NCBI GenBank assembly: GCA_029204045.2
Contig: JAQNDB010000481.1
Location: 17,864 to 81,863 of the forward strand
Reading direction: 5' to 3'
Length of the DNA stretch: 64,000 nt
Source: Tillandsia leiboldiana
Lineage: Eukaryota; Streptophyta; Magnoliopsida; Poales; Bromeliaceae
The notes below the pieces were generated by a model. That model saw only the letters and a list, made by a program, of their open reading frames with translations, was not told where the DNA came from and ran no database searches. How positions within the stretch are numbered: position 1 is the first letter of the stretch; each line of letters starts with the position of its first letter. Below are positions 25,229-34,615 of this stretch, piece by piece. Made by a program: the position numbers and the translations under genes.

Positions 25229-26897
25229 TGTCACGCCCCGGGGTCGAAACTGCGACCCGGGCTAGCTAACAGATCCGCCATCTGTACGGAAACTGCCGTA
25301 CAGACGAAGCGTCTAGCCTGCAAAAGACAAAAACTACAGCTACACAGATATCAGAGCGGATAAGAAAGCTATAATATAAAACTCACTACTAAAAGCTCAA
25401 AAGGAATACAAGCTCCATCTCCCGAATACAAGGTGATACAAAAGAAATCCACCTATACATCATCTACAAATCCAAAAGGGAGATAGCTAACAAGAAATGT
25501 AACAATACATGATCAGCTCCCACAGTTCGGGATGGTACATCTACCTCACTCTAAAGGAACAATGCTGGTAGGGAACTATCTCGTGACTCCCTGTCCTCGG
25601 TCCGTCAAGCCAACTCGGGCAGGAACGGAAGAAAAAGCCTCAGCAACCTGTCACCGACAGAGGGTGTGAGAACTACATCCTACAGTAGTTCTCAGTGGGT
25701 ACCGTCTCCAAGAACCACGGTCTGCCCACTAAGTCTACTAGAGGCATAAGATAACAGAAAAGACTGTAATAATGAAAAGTAAGCTGGAAAGTATCTACAG
25801 CTATCATGCCTCTACTACTATGCTCAAAGGAAAAGAACACAGACGATGGTATGCATCCACTCACTACTGACAATATGTCAAAAGTACCATGCTCAAAGGA
25901 CAACTCACTAAGGCACAGTAAGCATACTCTCTCACATAACACCCAATCTCTATGACTGCCTCATAGGGTCCAGTCCAGCCTGCGCTCCACTACTGCCACT
26001 ACGCCCAAACAGGACTTGGTCTTACGTAGGGTGTCCTACCCGGACTATCTCAATCTCAAGCGAACTCTAGTGTATCAGCTAGTCGCATCATCGCAGCCTC
26101 GTCAGGCTCGGTATCATCATCGCACCCGGGGCGTAGCTCGAGGGGAGCGACCCCACCGAACTCAAGTATCACAAGTATCTCATAACTGGCATGAAATGCC
26201 AGGCTCAGCAGGCTATAATCCACGATCAAACAGATCGGTAACACGAGCTCAAAAACACAACTCAGTCGGAAAAGAACCTCGACTCAAATATGAATAGCTC
26301 AACCACTCTCACAGCTATGTCGGAGAACCCTCTACGACTCAAGCTCACAACACTAACTACACAGCTGGGACCGCCGTCACTCCAAACGGCTCCCACAACA
26401 CCACCCCACTCATAGGCGAGAAGAACCGACTGACGCGGCAAAGATCCGAAAATCCCGATAGACCGGTGCCTAGAACCCCAATCAAACAAGAACAGACCCT
26501 AGGCTCAGCCTATCGAAGTTCTCGATCCTTTACCGTTCAGGGATTCGGCCCCTCTCGGTTAAAGTGGGAAATCTGACTCAACACACAAACTCACGGCTGG
26601 AGATGCTCCGCAGCCAGATCCGTGAAGGGTCCGAAAACCCCGGGAGACTAATACCTATGGCCCCGATCAAGCAAGAACAGGCTATAGGCGTAGCCTCCCG
26701 TCGTTTTCGGCCCAAGAAGGAAATCAGCCCTTAGAACCCAGACCACTCGAATCATCTCGGGTGGATAAGTTTATATGAAACAGTGACGTTTATTAAGAAA
26801 CCATTTGATCTGAGAGAAATCCATCTTTTTAATGATTTTTAGTCTCTATAGGAAACCATTTGAAAACAAGTTTTATGTCCAAACCTCGAAGAGCTAA
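25229..26897 (-). repeat. LTR-B fragment, truncated by E5
   Basis: Minus-strand LTR related to the E3 LTR: the terminal 100 bp and the block at 26050-26340 match the reverse complement of E3 39850-40090 and 44460-44561, while the region beyond 26340 is diverged. It holds a diverged direct duplication of about 180 bp (26441-26510 and 26622-26695). The start lies in the host chromodomain. At about 26898 it is cut by E5, and the rest must lie right of the window. No gene. Confidence 0.8.
25279..25306 (-). other. U5 hairpin in LTR-B
   Basis: Stem CGTCTGTACGG / CCGTACAGATG in element orientation, loop CAGTTT. Compared with E3 (44484-44511), a G-U pair is replaced by A-U, a compensating change. 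Confidence 0.75.
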
Positions 26898-27210
26898 TGT
26901 GTAGTGTCCCAGTTTTTCCCTGTTTCGGGGTGTGGAACACCTGTTAGTGGTGTGTGGGGCCCCAACATGTCAAAGTGATATGTTGTTTGGAACCAGAGAG
27001 GATTTGGGAGCAAGCCTGACCTTCGGCTGCCTTTGCCGAATTTTAGGAGTGGAATCAGGCTAATCGGAGGCCGTATTTGAATTCAACGCGGAAAAACGCT
27101 TGAAAACGGCTATTTACTTATTTATTTTGGAGTCCGGATGCCCAAAAACGGACCCCCGGAAGTTTTCTGCGCAAAATGGTGCAGGGGGAGCTGTGGACCG
27201 GCCGGGGACA

Positions 27211-27651
27211 CGTGGCAGGCCCTTATTGGGCCGGCGCGCCACTCTCGGTCCACGGAAAAGACCGCCGGTGCACGGTGGACCGGCGGGCCACGTGGCGGCA
27301 CACGATTGGCCCGGCGTAGTGCGCTCGGCGCGCGGGGGCAGGCGCGGGCAGCTCGGGCAGGCGGGGCAGGTGCGGCGCGTGCGCGGTGCACGGTGGACCG
27401 GGGCGCGCCATGTGGCGGCCCCGGATTAGTCGGCTCATGTACGCGTGGCGCACACAGAGCAGCCCAGGTGCGGCCGTACGCACGTGGGCGCGCGTGGGCG
27501 CACGTGGGCGCACGTGGGCGCACGTGGGCGCGCGTGGGCGGCGGCGGCCGCCGACAGCCGTGTCGGACGGGGGGCCACGTGTCGCCGCACCATTGGCGGG
27601 CGCGCCCACCGCACCGCCAATCACGGGGGACACGTGGCGCTTCCCCGTTGG
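27211..27651 (-). promoter_or_regulatory. Cluster of ER-stress elements (ERSE, CCAAT-N9-CCACG) in E5 U3
   Basis: Perfect copies on the minus strand at 27211-27229 and 27291-27309. Copies with one mismatch at 27578-27596 and 27633-27651, and one with two at 27411-27429. The nine-base spacing is exact in all. In plants and animals this composite site is bound by NF-Y together with an ER-stress bZIP (bZIP28 or bZIP60 in Arabidopsis, ATF6 in mammals). The cluster sits upstream of the TATA box at 52627 once E4 is removed. Confidence 0.75.
27478..27541. repeat. 10-bp G-box tandem repeat in E5 U3
   Basis: Unit GCACGTGGGC, with GCGCGTGGGC variants, repeated about six times. Most units hold a complete CACGTG G-box, the palindrome bound by plant bZIP and bHLH factors. 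Confidence 0.85.
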
Positions 27652-27828
27652 GCCGCACGGCTGCCGCCTGTTTGGCGGACACGTGGCGGGCCCTTGGCCG
27701 GGTCGGACGGCCGGTTGGACGCGGCGGGATCCCGTGCGCGAGTTGGGCTGGGCTGGGCTGCACTGTGCGCGCCAGGAAATCCTTGGGCCGGGCCGCACTG
27801 TAGCCGCCCGAAAGTGCCGGGCCGCACT

Positions 27829-27833
27829 GTAGC
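27829..27833. repeat. Target site duplication of E4, left copy (GTAGC)
   Basis: GTAGC precedes TGTCACGCCCC at 27834 and recurs at 52571-52575 after the CA of the right LTR. Confidence 0.9.
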
Positions 27834-27951
27834 TGTCACGCCCCGGGGGTTTGTTTTAGCGGAAACGATTCACAAAAGTCAAACATTTGACGTCTAAATT
27901 TTTTTTTGATAAAAGAAAACCTCTCTTCCCCGGTGCGTGCCCAGACCCGCC

Positions 27952-28000
27952 GCATATACAGAATCTCTCTGCAAATGGACAGAGTCTCCTCTGTATATGC
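27952..28000 (-). other. U5 hairpin in E4 3' LTR
   Basis: Perfect 11-bp stem GCATATACAGA / TCTGTATATGC enclosing a second small stem (CTCTG / CAGAG). Next to GGCGGGTCTGG, the E4 version of the motif beside this hairpin in other families. Counterpart in the 5' LTR at 35393-35441. Confidence 0.8.
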
Positions 28001-28115
28001 ACGGCGTAGCGTTTAGTACATGTTCCCAACATAAGCAACCATTCAATCACAACAGTCACTAACATACAACTAGTACCACAATTTATTAAAACGCATGGCC
28101 GATCAATTTGAAAGG

Positions 28116-28320
28116 ATAAATCCACAGTCGTTGAAACGGTGCCTACCCAGCACTCAGGTTTTGAAAACGTGTTCGAAAGCAGCATAAATCCACAGGGTTT
28201 TGAAAACAGTGCCCACACGACACCTGAGTTTTGAAATTCATTTTCGCAATCCATAAATCCACAGGGTTTTGAAATCAGTGCCCACACGACACTTAAATTT
28301 TAAAAATAGTTTTCGCAGTC
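28116..28320 (-). repeat. Threefold direct repeat of 68-69 bp in E4 LTR
   Basis: Copies begin at 28116, 28184 and 28253 with ATAAATCCACAG; they diverge toward their ends. Present also in the 5' LTR (from about 35557). Related sequence lies in the solo LTR at about 43430-43560. Confidence 0.85.
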
Positions 28321-28715
28321 TTTTCTTGGGTTTTCTTTTTCTTTTTCTTTCCCAAACGGCCAACAGAAACAAAAGGAAAGATAAATGCATAAGAGAACAA
28401 CCGAATAGAGACCATGCCGACATCCACACCGACCCCACGAGGGTATCGAGAACATCACAAATAACTACAACATAAATGAAATGTAAAGATGCAGAAGGAA
28501 ATACAGTCCAGGGTCCCCAGCAACCCAGAAGCTCCTGCCCCGTCCTCACCGTCGCCTACCTCTCCCCCCGTCTGGACCCTGTCACGAAGTGGGAAGTCAG
28601 TGACGAATAATAGTAGAGCAGGACAATATAGTAAAACAAACCGTGAAGACAACCGAAGCAACCACCCTCTCAAGAGGGAAATGATAACCTGTACTCCCGT
28701 GTCCTGCAATACCCG

Positions 28716-28795
28716 GCCACGTCGGACAACTAAACCGACGGCCCATACCGTACCTGCAAAAACCCGACCACGTCGGACAACTAAACCGACGGGTC
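28716..28795. repeat. 53-bp direct duplication containing a small hairpin
   Basis: CCACGTCGGACAACTAAACC occurs twice, 53 bp apart. Each copy can form CGTCGG / CCGACG around an A-rich loop. Conserved in the 5' LTR near 36157-36236. Confidence 0.8.
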
Positions 28796-28881
28796 GCACT
28801 GCTCGCACCTCGGCGCCTCAAACCCCACCACTAATAAGGGGCCCCACTACGTCACCTCGTGGGTATACACGGGTCATAGAC

Positions 28882-28929
28882 CGCTTTTCCGGAAAAGCGC
28901 ACCCTTTGCGGTGGCCAAACCGCGGGTGC
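28882..28929 (-). other. Palindrome plus hairpin cassette in E4 3' LTR
   Basis: A perfect 18-bp palindrome CGCTTTTCCGGAAAAGCG (28882-28899) is followed by a hairpin (28899-28929) with outer stem GCACCC / GGGTGC, inner stem GCGGT / ACCGC and a three-base bulge. The same arrangement occurs in the E4 5' LTR (36323-36370) and, inverted because of orientation, in the solo LTR (42685-42732). Confidence 0.85.
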
Positions 28930-28982
28930 GCGTGCTGCAGCCTCGAGCAAAGTAACCATAACCGCTATCATGTCAGCATCAT

Positions 28983-29094
28983 AATGTATAAACAAGAGTA
29001 AACTATAACCGCCATCATGTATAAACAAGAGTAAGCTATATCTGCTATCATGTATAATCAAGAGTAAGCTATAACTCCTATCATGTATAATCCA
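28983..29094. repeat. 33-bp tandem repeat, about 3.5 copies
   Basis: Unit beginning catgtataaacaagagtaag with small differences between copies. Present in both E4 LTRs (also about 36424-36535). Confidence 0.85.
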
Positions 29095-29334
29095 AAGAAA
29101 AACGGTAACACGTGTGTTCACAAGTACCCCGCTAACATGTAATATCGAAAGTAAAATGACTGCCAAAGACCGACGCTAAACGACATAGTCAAACCCACCT
29201 GTCGCTAGTAGCAATCAACGCTCGGCTCCCTCGCGTCCCGGTACGCCCGCACGGACTCCCACACACACCTGCCGAGAGGAAAGTCAGCACTCAGACTCGG
29301 ATGAAAAGACACGACAGTCCGCCTGTCCCGGTTT

Positions 29335-29535
29335 GCGGCTCCCCAACCGCACACGGGGCTGGGCGCGTGCCCGGCCCCGTGCGGGTCACCCCCGCACGCG
29401 GGGCTGGGCGCTGGGCGCGAGCCCGGCCCCGTGCGGGTCACCCCCGCACGCAGGGCTGGGCACGAGCCCGGCCCCGTGCGGGTCACCCCCGCACACAGGG
29501 CTGGGCACGTGCCCGGCCCCGTGCGGGTCGCACGG
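29335..29535. repeat. GC-rich minisatellite, about 44 bp by 4 copies (E4 3' LTR)
   Basis: Unit contains GGGCTGGGCGCGTGCCCGGC then CCCGTGCGGGTCACCC. Four copies here, against about six in the 5' LTR (36790-36887 plus 51682-51860), which explains most of the length difference between the LTRs. E3 inserted inside the 5' array. Confidence 0.9.
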
Positions 29536-30269
29536 GAACGGCGTTTGGGGGGATGGGGGGGGGGGGGGGGGGGGGGGGGTTCGCACATGCGGCGGATTCC
29601 GGGGGATCCGTCGCCTGTGCCCCCCCCTTCCCCTTGCCGATTGAGACGATCAAGAACCAAAAACAAGAATTGTAAAAACCTCCGTCTCACCTTGGTTACG
29701 ACGACGATAGTTGGGAGAGGAGGGATCGTCCGTTCCTGCGTGCCCGGTTCCGGTAGTGAAGCGTGCGGCGTTCTTCGCTCTCCTCGCTTGCTCCGCCGCG
29801 GTGCCACGCCGATCTAAGGGAAGGTTTGGGGGAGGGCGTTCTTCGTCCACGCTCGGGGCAACGCACACCAAAATAAGAGGGAAAGAAAAGGGGTTCCCAA
29901 ACCTAATTCCCCAACCCACTTAATTAGTCGTTTTGGCGCAATTAGGTCTGAACCCAACATAAAAAATATTAAATAAAATAAATTAAACTAAACCTGGGTC
30001 TGGTTTACCTCTGATAAAACGTGCCAAATGCCCGAACTGCAACGAACTTCAGAAATTTATTCCGGGAGGTTCCGGGGTCGGAAATCAGATCCGGTCGCGC
30101 CGCCGGTCTCCGTTTCGCGGGCTTTATTATCCAAAAATACCCGCGAGCCCCGACGGCCTACCCAGAAACAAAGAAGAAATAAGCCACCCCCGGATTCCCC
30201 TTGGTCAAAAGCGGTTTAATAAAATTCAAAGAAAAGTCCAGAAAGGCAAATAAACCCACGGTTATCACA

Positions 30270-30283
30270 CCACTCACCTCTTA
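30270..30283 (-). other. E4 polypurine tract
   Basis: In element orientation AAGAGGTGAGTGG directly precedes TGTGATAACC of the 3' LTR. Upstream is the GTTTCGAGGACGAAAC motif typical of plant chromovirus internal ends. Confidence 0.8.
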
Positions 30284-30306
30284 AAAACGAGTTTCGTCCT
30301 CGAAAC

Positions 30307-32253
30307 TCAAACCCGGGTGGTGGTGAAGAGGTCGCGGTAGCGCTCCTTCATTTTAGATTCCAGCTCCCATGTTGCTTCTCGCTCCTCATAGTTGCTCCAG
30401 AGCACTTTCACGTAGGGGATGGTTCGATTTCGCAGTGCTTTAGTTTCCCTTGCCAGGATTCTCACCGGGGTTTCCTCGAAACTCAGATCCTCCCTAAGTT
30501 CGAGTGTAGAAGCGTCCAGGATATGTGAGGGGTCGGAGAGGTACTTCCGGAGCATCGAGACGTGGAAGACGTCGTGGACTCGGTCGAGGTTTGGTGGTAG
30601 GGCAAGGCGGTAAGCCACTGGGCCAATGCGCTCCAAAATTTCGAAGGGCCCCACAAACCGTGGGCTCAGCTTGCCCCTCAGCCCGAAACGCTTGACTCCT
30701 CTGGACGGCGAGACCCGCAAAAAGACATGCTCTCCCACTTGGAATTCTAAGTCGCGGCGCCTTTGGTCTGCGTAGCTCTTTTGGCGACTCTGGGCGGTCA
30801 GCAGACGCTGTCTGATAAGGCGTACCTTCTCTTTAGTTTCCTCCACTAAATCGGGTCCCAAGAACTTTCGTTCTCCCAAGTCGTCCCAACAAATTGGGGA
30901 TCGGCAGCGCCTTCCATATAAGGCTTCGTAGGGTGCCATCTGGATGCTGGCCTGGTAGCTGTTGTTGTAGGCGAATTCCACAAGAGGTAGGTAGCATGAC
31001 CAACTGCTCCCCCAATCAAGCACACAGGCGCGAAGCAGGTCTTCGAGGGTTTGTATCACACGCTCCGACTGTCCGTCCGTCTGAGGGTGGTAGGCTGTGC
31101 TGAACTGTAGTCTGGTCCCCATAGCCCGCAGAAGGCTCTGCCAAAACTTCGAGACAAAACGCGTGTCTCTGTCCGAGGTGATCGATGCCGGCACTCCATG
31201 TAGTCTCACGATCTCGCTAATATAGGCTTGAGCTAACCGTTCTCGGGTCCAGGTCGTATGAATTGGCAGAAAGTGTGCCGACTTGGTTAACCGGTCGACT
31301 ACGACCCAAATCGCGTCGTGGCCCTGTTGTGAGCGTGGAAAACCCGTGACAAAGTCCATGGTGATCTGATCCCACTTCCACTCCGGCACCGGTAGAGGCT
31401 GTAGCTTCCCTGCTGGCCGCTGATGCTCGGCCTTTATCTGTTGGCACACTAGGCAATGAGCTACGTGTCGGGTGACGTCCCCCTTCATTTTGGGCCACCA
31501 GTAGATCTGTTTGAGGTCCCTGTACATCTTCGTGCCCCCTGGATGTGCCGCATAAGGGGCCCGGTGTGCCTCCGTCAAGATTTCCTCCTTCAACTCCGAC
31601 GAATCCGGCACGCAGATCCGTCCACGGAACCGTAGGGTGCCGTCGTCTTCCACCGCAAAATCGCTCTCTTGGTCCAGGGGAATCTTGTCTCGTACGCGCT
31701 GTAAGTGTGGGTCGGTCTGCTGTCCCTCCCTGATCTTCTCAAATAACGTCGGCTTGACCACCAAGGTTAGAAGTCGCATAACCGTGCCTGCCGGCACCAC
31801 CTCCAACTGCATTCGTGCGAACTCCGCGATCAAGAGGTTCTGCTCCGTTATCGCGCTCCCTGACGCCCCTTCTTGATGCCCTTTCCTACTCAAGGCGTCT
31901 GCCACCACGTTTGCCTTTCCGGGATGGTATTGAATCGTCAAGTCGTAATCCTTCAACAACTCTAGCCACCGCCTCTGCCGCAAGTTCAATTCTTTTTGGG
32001 TAAAGATGTACTTAAGACTTTGATGATCCGAGAAGACGTTACAGTGGACTCCAAAGAGATAATGCCTCCACAGTTTTAAAACGAAGACTACAGCAGCCAA
32101 TTCTAAGTCGTGTATCGGGTAGTTCTTTTCGTAATCCTTCAGTTGCCTGGACGCGTAGGCGATCACTTTCCCCTGCTGCATCAGAACACCACCAAGACCG
32201 ATCCTCGATGCGTCGCAGTACACTTCATAATCCTCTCCGGGTGTCGGCAGCAC
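30307..32253 (-). CDS. E4 RNase H, integrase and chromodomain (648 codons)
   Basis: C-terminal part of Pol; the frame stays open to 32316, ending at TAG 32317-32319. Order: RNase H (YCDASRIGLGGVLMQ ... YHPGKANVVADALSRK), integrase HHCC finger (HPGGTKMYRDLKQIYWWP, CLVC), DDE core (D in MDFVTGF near 31350, D in TSDRDTRF, E in GQSERVIQTLED), GPY/F motif (VGPFEILERIG), then a chromodomain at about 30310-30490 (ILARETKALRNRTIPYVKVLWSN). RNase H removes the RNA template, integrase inserts the cDNA in the nucleus, and the chromodomain is thought to steer it to marked heterochromatin. All expected catalytic residues are visible. Upstream breaks mean it is not joined to an intact RT. Confidence 0.93.
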   Translation of the reverse strand: MLPTPGEDYEVYCDASRIGLGGVLMQQGKVIAYASRQLKDYEKNYPIHDLELAAVVFVLKLWRHYLFGVHCNVFSDHQSLKYIFTQKELNLRQRRWLELLKDYDLTIQYHPGKANVVADALSRKGHQEGASGSAITEQNLLIAEFARMQLEVVPAGTVMRLLTLVVKPTLFEKIREGQQTDPHLQRVRDKIPLDQESDFAVEDDGTLRFRGRICVPDSSELKEEILTEAHRAPYAAHPGGTKMYRDLKQIYWWPKMKGDVTRHVAHCLVCQQIKAEHQRPAGKLQPLPVPEWKWDQITMDFVTGFPRSQQGHDAIWVVVDRLTKSAHFLPIHTTWTRERLAQAYISEIVRLHGVPASITSDRDTRFVSKFWQSLLRAMGTRLQFSTAYHPQTDGQSERVIQTLEDLLRACVLDWGSSWSCYLPLVEFAYNNSYQASIQMAPYEALYGRRCRSPICWDDLGERKFLGPDLVEETKEKVRLIRQRLLTAQSRQKSYADQRRRDLEFQVGEHVFLRVSPSRGVKRFGLRGKLSPRFVGPFEILERIGPVAYRLALPPNLDRVHDVFHVSMLRKYLSDPSHILDASTLELREDLSFEETPVRILARETKALRNRTIPYVKVLWSNYEEREATWELESKMKERYRDLFTTTRV

Positions 32254-32316
32254 GAGTATTGGTGCCCTGGTTAACCTCCTCTTGAGTTCCTCAAAACTCT
32301 CCTGGCATTTGGCCGT

Positions 32317-33140
32317 CTATATGAACTTCTTCCCTTTTCGGGTTAACCGATTTAAAGGGGTAGCAATCTTCGCGAAACCTTCAACGAAGCGCCTGTAGTA
32401 TCCTGCCAATCCTAGGAAACTGCGGACCTCTGTCACCGTCGTCGGCGGCTGCCAGTCGACCACTGATTCCACCTTCTTGGCATGGCGATTCCCTGTGCCG
32501 AGATCACGTGTCCTAGGAAACCGACTTCGCGCAGCCAGAACTCACACTTCTTGAGTTTAGCAAACAGCTCCTGCTCTCTGAGCGTCTGGAGGATCGTTCG
32601 CAAATGGTCCTCGTGCTCCTCGTCGGTAGTGGAATAAATCAGGATGTCGTCGATGAAAACCACCACGAACCGATCAAGGAAGGGTCTGAAGATCCGGTTC
32701 ATCATGTCCATGAAGACTGCGGGGGCGTTCGTGAGTCCGAAAGGCATAACCGTGAACTCGTAGTGGCCATACCGGGTCCGGAAAGCAGTCTTCGGGGTGT
32801 CCTCGTCCCGAACCCGGAGTTGGTGGTAGCCCGATTGCAGATCGATTTTGGAGAAGACCGTCGCCCCTCTCAGCTGGTCGAAGAGATCATCTATTCTGGG
32901 CAGGGGGTACTTATTCTTCACTGTAACTTTGTTTATTCCTCTATAATCGATGCAGAGACGCAGGCTTCCGTCTTTCTTCCGCACCAAGAGTACCGGTGCC
33001 CCCCAGGGCGATACACTTGGCCTGATAAAACCTTTGTCCAAGAGGTCCTCAAGTTGTGCTTTAAGCTCTTTCAGCTCTCCGAAGGCCATCCGGTAAGGCG
33101 CCTTCGTAATAGGCTGCATGCCCGGTAGCAGCTCGATAGG
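32317..33140 (-). pseudogene. E4 reverse transcriptase, with a frameshift and a stop
   Basis: RT palm and fingers are well kept: LCIDYRGINKVT, FSKIDLQSGYHQL, TAFRTRYGHYEF, and the catalytic FIDD at 32645-32656. An open frame covers 32433-33119. It goes out of frame near 32480-32490, where similarity continues in the next frame (SFLGLAGYYRRFVEGFA), and that frame has TAG at 32317-32319 before RNase H. Upstream, at about 33140, another one-base loss breaks the join with gag-protease. Copies DNA from element RNA when intact; this copy could not. Confidence 0.88.
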
Positions 33141-34615
33141 AACACCACCTCCCGCTCAGGGGGCATCCCGGGCAGTTCCGTGGGAAAGACGTCGGGGAAG
33201 TCCTTCACCACTAGGATATCTGCAAGTGTCGTCAGGGGTCGGGTAGCCAAATCCACCGATGCTAAATAGGCCACGAACCCACCCTCCACCAGTCTTCTGG
33301 CCCGTGCCACTGAAATAATCGCCGGGAAGGAGATGCTCTTGCCCATGATGTACACATGCTCAGGGAAACCCGGTTCTTGTAATCGCAGCTGTCGTTTGTC
33401 GCAATCGATGAGTGCCTGGTACTTCGTGAGCCAGTTCATGCCCAACACCACGTCGTACTCCTCCAGTGGGATTACCACCAAATCCCAAGGGCAAGCCAGC
33501 CGCCCTAGCATAATCGGGCAGGCGGCCACCAAGCTGACCGCCTCCAAAGTCCCTCCCGCCGTTTGAACCGTCAAGAAGGTTTGGAGGGGTGTCTCCTCGA
33601 GATCATGCATAAATACGAAATCGCGAGAAATGAACGAGTGTGTTGCTCCGGTATCGAAAAGAGTTCTAGCACGGGAATTTGAAACGGAAGAAATACCTGC
33701 AAGTGCGTCCTCCGGCGGGTCTTTCTCTTGGCGGGTCATTGAGAAAACTCTCCCGCCTGGTTGTGGCCGCCTGTCCTCCTCGCGCCGTGGTGCAGGGGGT
33801 CTAGAAGTCAACGCCATAGGAGCTTTCCCCTGCCCTGAGAGCTGTGGCGTGGGCGTAGAAGCTGCAGAGGACGCAGATCCCCCGCCTAAGGGGCAGTCGC
33901 GGCGGAAGTGCCCCCGTTTGCCGCACCTGAAGCAGTGGTCGCCTCTTTGGGGGCACTCTCCCGCCAGGTGCCCTCCCCCGCATATGACACAAGGCCTATT
34001 CCCCGGCCTCGGCCCTCCTGCTGGCGCGCCCCAGGGCCCCGCCTGCGGTCTCCACCGTTTGGGGCCCCCGCTCCCACTCCAAGAGCCTCCCCCCGAATTC
34101 TGCTGTTGCCGCTTCCTTTCTTCCAGCCGCGCCGAGTTCTCTCTTCTGGCGCGGGTGACTGCAAAACCCCGCTCCACCGTAGTGGCCCTGTCGACCACTT
34201 TCTGGAAGGTGGGCAGGTCGGCTGCTTGCACCACCTCGAAGATATTGCTCCGCAAGCCATCCACAAAGAGTTGCGCCTTGTGAGCCTCGTCCCTTATGAC
34301 GAACGGGACGCAGTTTGCTAGCCAGACGAACTCCCGCTGATACTCCATGACCGTCCGGTTCCCCTGCTGGATGTGGTTCAGGTCATCCTCCAACTTTTTC
34401 TTGACGCTGCTGGTGAAGAAGGCCCCGAACAGCTCCTGTTTGAATGTTGCCCAGGACGGGAGTGCGGTACCCTTAGTAGGATCGGGGCGTACCGTCTTCC
34501 ACCATAAGCGGGCATTCCCCTCCAAGCAGTGGACTACTAGGGGAACCCGCTCGTCATCCTCCATGACTAAGTCTTCAAAAAGTTTCTCCATCGACCCCAC
34601 CCATTTCTCGACGAC
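33071..34615 (-). pseudogene. E4 gag capsid, two zinc knuckles and protease
   Basis: Open from the stop at 34616 to about 33071, with true similarity ending near 33140. Capsid core (SMEKLFEDLV, SSVKKKLEDDLNHIQQG), a Gly/Arg/Pro-rich linker, two knuckles at about 33915-33992 (CX2CX3HX4C and CX2CX4HX4C), then retropepsin with DTGA at 33644-33655 and ILGMNW-type sequence downstream (VLGMNWL). Gag builds the particle and binds RNA; protease matures Gag-Pol. Separated from its own N-terminus by one in-frame TAG and from RT by a frameshift near 33140. The last 20 or so residues of this frame are out-of-frame translation. Confidence 0.88.

Larger units (their letters stand above)
16605..25869. repeat. 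Near-exact repeat of 7267-16504 (probable unmerged contig overlap)
   Basis: The first bases after the gap match 7267 onward, and the last bases before the gap (16480-16504) match about 25836-25869. The same insertion junctions, TSD and truncations occur in both. The coordinate offset is steady at about 9336-9338 over E1's interior, then grows to 9347 at the LTR end and 9356 at LTR-B. The copies thus differ mostly by one-base gaps concentrated near each contig's own end. Homologous features below are probably the same DNA counted twice. Confidence 0.9.
26898..27833 (+). repeat. E5 5' LTR, first part (U3)
   Basis: Begins TGTGTAGTGTCCC (or TGTAGTG two bases later) and resembles the E6 LTR (55913-59706) in layout. 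From about 27180 it becomes very GC-rich and carries ER-stress elements and a G-box array. Interrupted at 27833 by E4; the last five bases GTAGC are the TSD. It continues at 52576. Long frames in all directions here (up to 221 codons) reflect GC bias and are not genes. Confidence 0.85.
27834..30269 (-). repeat. E4 3' LTR
   Basis: 2436 bp, TGTCACGCCCC to CGGTTATCACA. Non-coding. It contains a U5 hairpin (27952-28000), a 68-69-bp triple repeat (28116-28320), a palindrome-hairpin cassette (28882-28929), a 33-bp repeat (28983-29094), a GC-rich minisatellite (29335-29535) and a run of 25 G (29555-29579). Confidence 0.95.

Noticed and set aside
16605..25869. A second, independent E1 insertion or genuine segmental duplication
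   Set aside because: Same target site, same nested neighbours and nearly only one-base gaps beside an N gap; an unmerged contig overlap explains this better.
27100..27897. Frames of 148-221 codons on both strands
   Set aside because: They lie in the GC-rich U3 of E5, are open in several frames at once and cross the E4 junction.
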